Positions 62,848-64,000 of a DNA stretch of 64,000 nt are shown here, piece after piece. Position 1 is the stretch's first letter, and the number at the start of each line of letters is the position of its first letter. The notes beneath the pieces were generated by a model. That model did no database searches. It was not told the origin of the DNA and saw only the letters and a program-made list of their open reading frames with translations. The DNA is taken from assembly GCA_050010555.1 (NCBI GenBank), contig JBEKKV010000005.1:1-64000 (forward strand), written 5' to 3'. The position numbers and the translations under genes were made by a program. The stretch is from JALHUB01 sp050010555. Lineage in GTDB: Bacteria > Chloroflexota > Dehalococcoidia > DSTF01 > JALHUB01.

Positions 62848-63468
62848 ATGCTTCAGGTGATCAGGGCGATTATTCTGATTTCCGCTCTCGCCATGGCAGC
62901 CAGTTGCGGTTCCCGCGGTCAGGCAAACGCGCCGAATTGGTCCAGTCTGATTGCCGCGTCCGGCAAGTCTGGCCTCGCTGCGGCCGGACCTAGCGCCACG
63001 CGGGTGACCAGCGTGGAAGATATGGAGCGAGTGGGCAGCTTCCGATTTGTCTTCCCCTCCTACCTCCCTCCCGGTATGGGCGAGGTGCAGCTTGACGCGT
63101 CTGCCGACACGGGGGGGTTATCGGGGGGACCCTTGCGTTGGGAGCAGGTCGCGATCACACCCCCTCCAAGGAACGATTCTCCGATTATAAGCATCAGGGA
63201 GGAGGATCTCACCACGTGCAGTTCTCCGCCCTGTTTTGACGGCCGAGAGATCTATCTTAACGCGTCAAACGAAACGATCGACAATACTAAGATTCATTGT
63301 GATACGGACTCATTCTTGTCCCAGTTGGAATGCTATTGGAAGACGGAGGACAAATGGTTCCATGTCACGTTCACGTGGGGCGGAAACGAGCCAACCCCCA
63401 CCGCTGATGCTCGGGAGCAGGCGATGAAGGTTGTGGAATCGATGATATCGGCACCTACTCATCCTTGA
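62848..63468 (+). CDS. Lipoprotein, hypothetical
   Basis: A 206-residue lipoprotein with lipobox AMAASC, then a beta-rich domain with RFVFPSYLPPGMGEV and a probable disulfide (TCSSPPCFD). No family recognised. ATG 62848 lies downstream of the copy-1 promoter repeat. Lower GC than the main part of the window. Confidence 0.7.
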   Translation: MLQVIRAIILISALAMAASCGSRGQANAPNWSSLIAASGKSGLAAAGPSATRVTSVEDMERVGSFRFVFPSYLPPGMGEVQLDASADTGGLSGGPLRWEQVAITPPPRNDSPIISIREEDLTTCSSPPCFDGREIYLNASNETIDNTKIHCDTDSFLSQLECYWKTEDKWFHVTFTWGGNEPTPTADAREQAMKVVESMISAPTHP

Positions 63469-63504
63469 CCCCTGACCGATCGGACTGCCAGAGGGCGAAC
63501 CGGT

Positions 63505-63562
63505 CAAGCACGTCATCTCGGGCGGTGGTACAATAGCGTGCAGATCGCTTGCGGACTAAGGA
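63505..63562 (+). repeat. 58-bp direct repeat carrying a promoter, copy 2
   Basis: Second copy of the unit at 62781; TGGTACAAT lies at 63526-63534. It drives a second small-membrane-protein gene. Confidence 0.85.
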
Positions 63563-63569
63563 TCGCGTC

Positions 63570-64000
63570 ATTTCGCCTGGACAGAGATTCAAACGAATTA
63601 TCCTAGCATGGGGGCTTGTCGCTGGCCTAAGCCTCCCCGCCCTGATGATTTATCATGTGGGTATTGGTGGGGCCAACCCCTGGCACGTGATCATTGCCTG
63701 GGCAATCTTTTTCGGATGGGGCCTTATCGCGGGGTCAGGCTTCTTCGTATGGTGGATGCGAACACAGCGGCGCAACCCTCATGACGGCAGAAACCCTGGC
63801 GTCCCGCGAACGAGTTTAGGAGTTCACGCTGAGACCGTCCAACGCTCTCCGGAGCCCAGGCGCACAGCGATGGTGCTGGCCATGTCCCTAGTCCTCATCT
63901 TTTCGGTGTACATGCTCGTCAAGGATTCCAGCCCGCTCTGGACAGCCGTGTGGACGATCTGGTCCGTCGTGCTGACGATCGCCGTGATAGTCGGTGTCAG
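63570..64000 (+). CDS. Membrane protein, copy B of the duplicated gene (3' end outside window)
   Basis: The frame is open from here to the right edge, 143 codons. Its first 70 residues match copy A (QRFKR, SLPALMIYHV, GSGFF), after which a longer tail adds a linker and two further helices. No ATG, GTG or TTG is well placed: TTG 63549 falls too close to the promoter, whereas ATT 63570 has AAGGA (63558-63562) seven bases upstream. The start is therefore provisional. Confidence 0.6.
   Translation, partial: MSPGQRFKRIILAWGLVAGLSLPALMIYHVGIGGANPWHVIIAWAIFFGWGLIAGSGFFVWWMRTQRRNPHDGRNPGVPRTSLGVHAETVQRSPEPRRTAMVLAMSLVLIFSVYMLVKDSSPLWTAVWTIWSVVLTIAVIVGV

Overview
The window is a GC-rich bacterial chromosome segment, mostly single-copy housekeeping and metabolic genes in short operons on both strands. 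Gene content points to Chloroflexota, probably near Dehalococcoidia. The pointers are an AbfD-type 4-hydroxybutyryl-CoA dehydratase, split methylmalonyl-CoA mutase subunits, flavin-dependent ThyX, an rpmE-DUF1385 pair, MscL-like proteins with a zinc ribbon and a class F sortase. This placement is inferred from gene content; no rRNA or tRNA gene was found to confirm it.

Layout. 1-9.8 kb: the end of a sensor kinase, a GNAT protein, an enoyl-CoA hydratase, a PEBP lipoprotein, a membrane-anchored caspase-like protein, a GT-C membrane protein, DUF488, a HEAT-repeat protein and two MFS exporters. 10-19 kb: a PAS/GAF/HD-GYP c-di-GMP phosphodiesterase, abfD, two tandem MscL-like zinc-ribbon proteins, a class F sortase and a DUF362/EF-hand protein. 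19.1-21.5 kb: a free-standing structured RNA with its own promoter, a 15-codon ORF and a perfect terminator, then a GT2 synthase behind a c-di-AMP (ydaO-type) riboswitch. 21.5-30.9 kb: ilvD, an alpha/beta hydrolase, DoxX and RDD membrane proteins, an acyl-CoA synthetase, a prepilin peptidase, a GT4 and thyX. 30.9-33 kb: rplU-rpmA-rpmE-DUF1385. 33-36.3 kb: a minus-strand his operon (hisH, a signal-peptidase-like gene without catalytic residues, hisA, a small ORF, hisF, hisI). 36.4-43.9 kb: a glycan operon (three GT-C paralogues, a GT2 and DUF2304) and two repeat-bearing lipoproteins. 43.9-49.5 kb: the rod-shape operon mreB-mreC-mreD-mrdA-rodA. 49.6-58 kb: ligA, a GH38-like protein, two LuxR regulators with degenerate receivers, a degenerate GGDEF protein and a Na/Ca exchanger. 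58.1-61.9 kb: the methylmalonyl-CoA mutase operon. 62-64 kb: small membrane and lipoprotein genes with a duplicated promoter segment and a duplicated gene.

Themes. Fatty-acid and propionate-type catabolism (acyl-CoA synthetase, enoyl-CoA hydratase, mutase, epimerase, MeaB, AbfD) sits beside cell-envelope construction. Nucleotide second messengers recur: HD-GYP for c-di-GMP, a c-di-AMP riboswitch, and an inactive GGDEF relic. Three genes appear to start at non-standard codons (rplU ATT, hisA ACG, and possibly the last gene). Many promoters are of the extended -10 type (TGNTANNAT). The least explained items are the 19.2-19.5 kb RNA, the catalytically dead signal peptidase in the his operon and the paired pseudo-receiver regulators.
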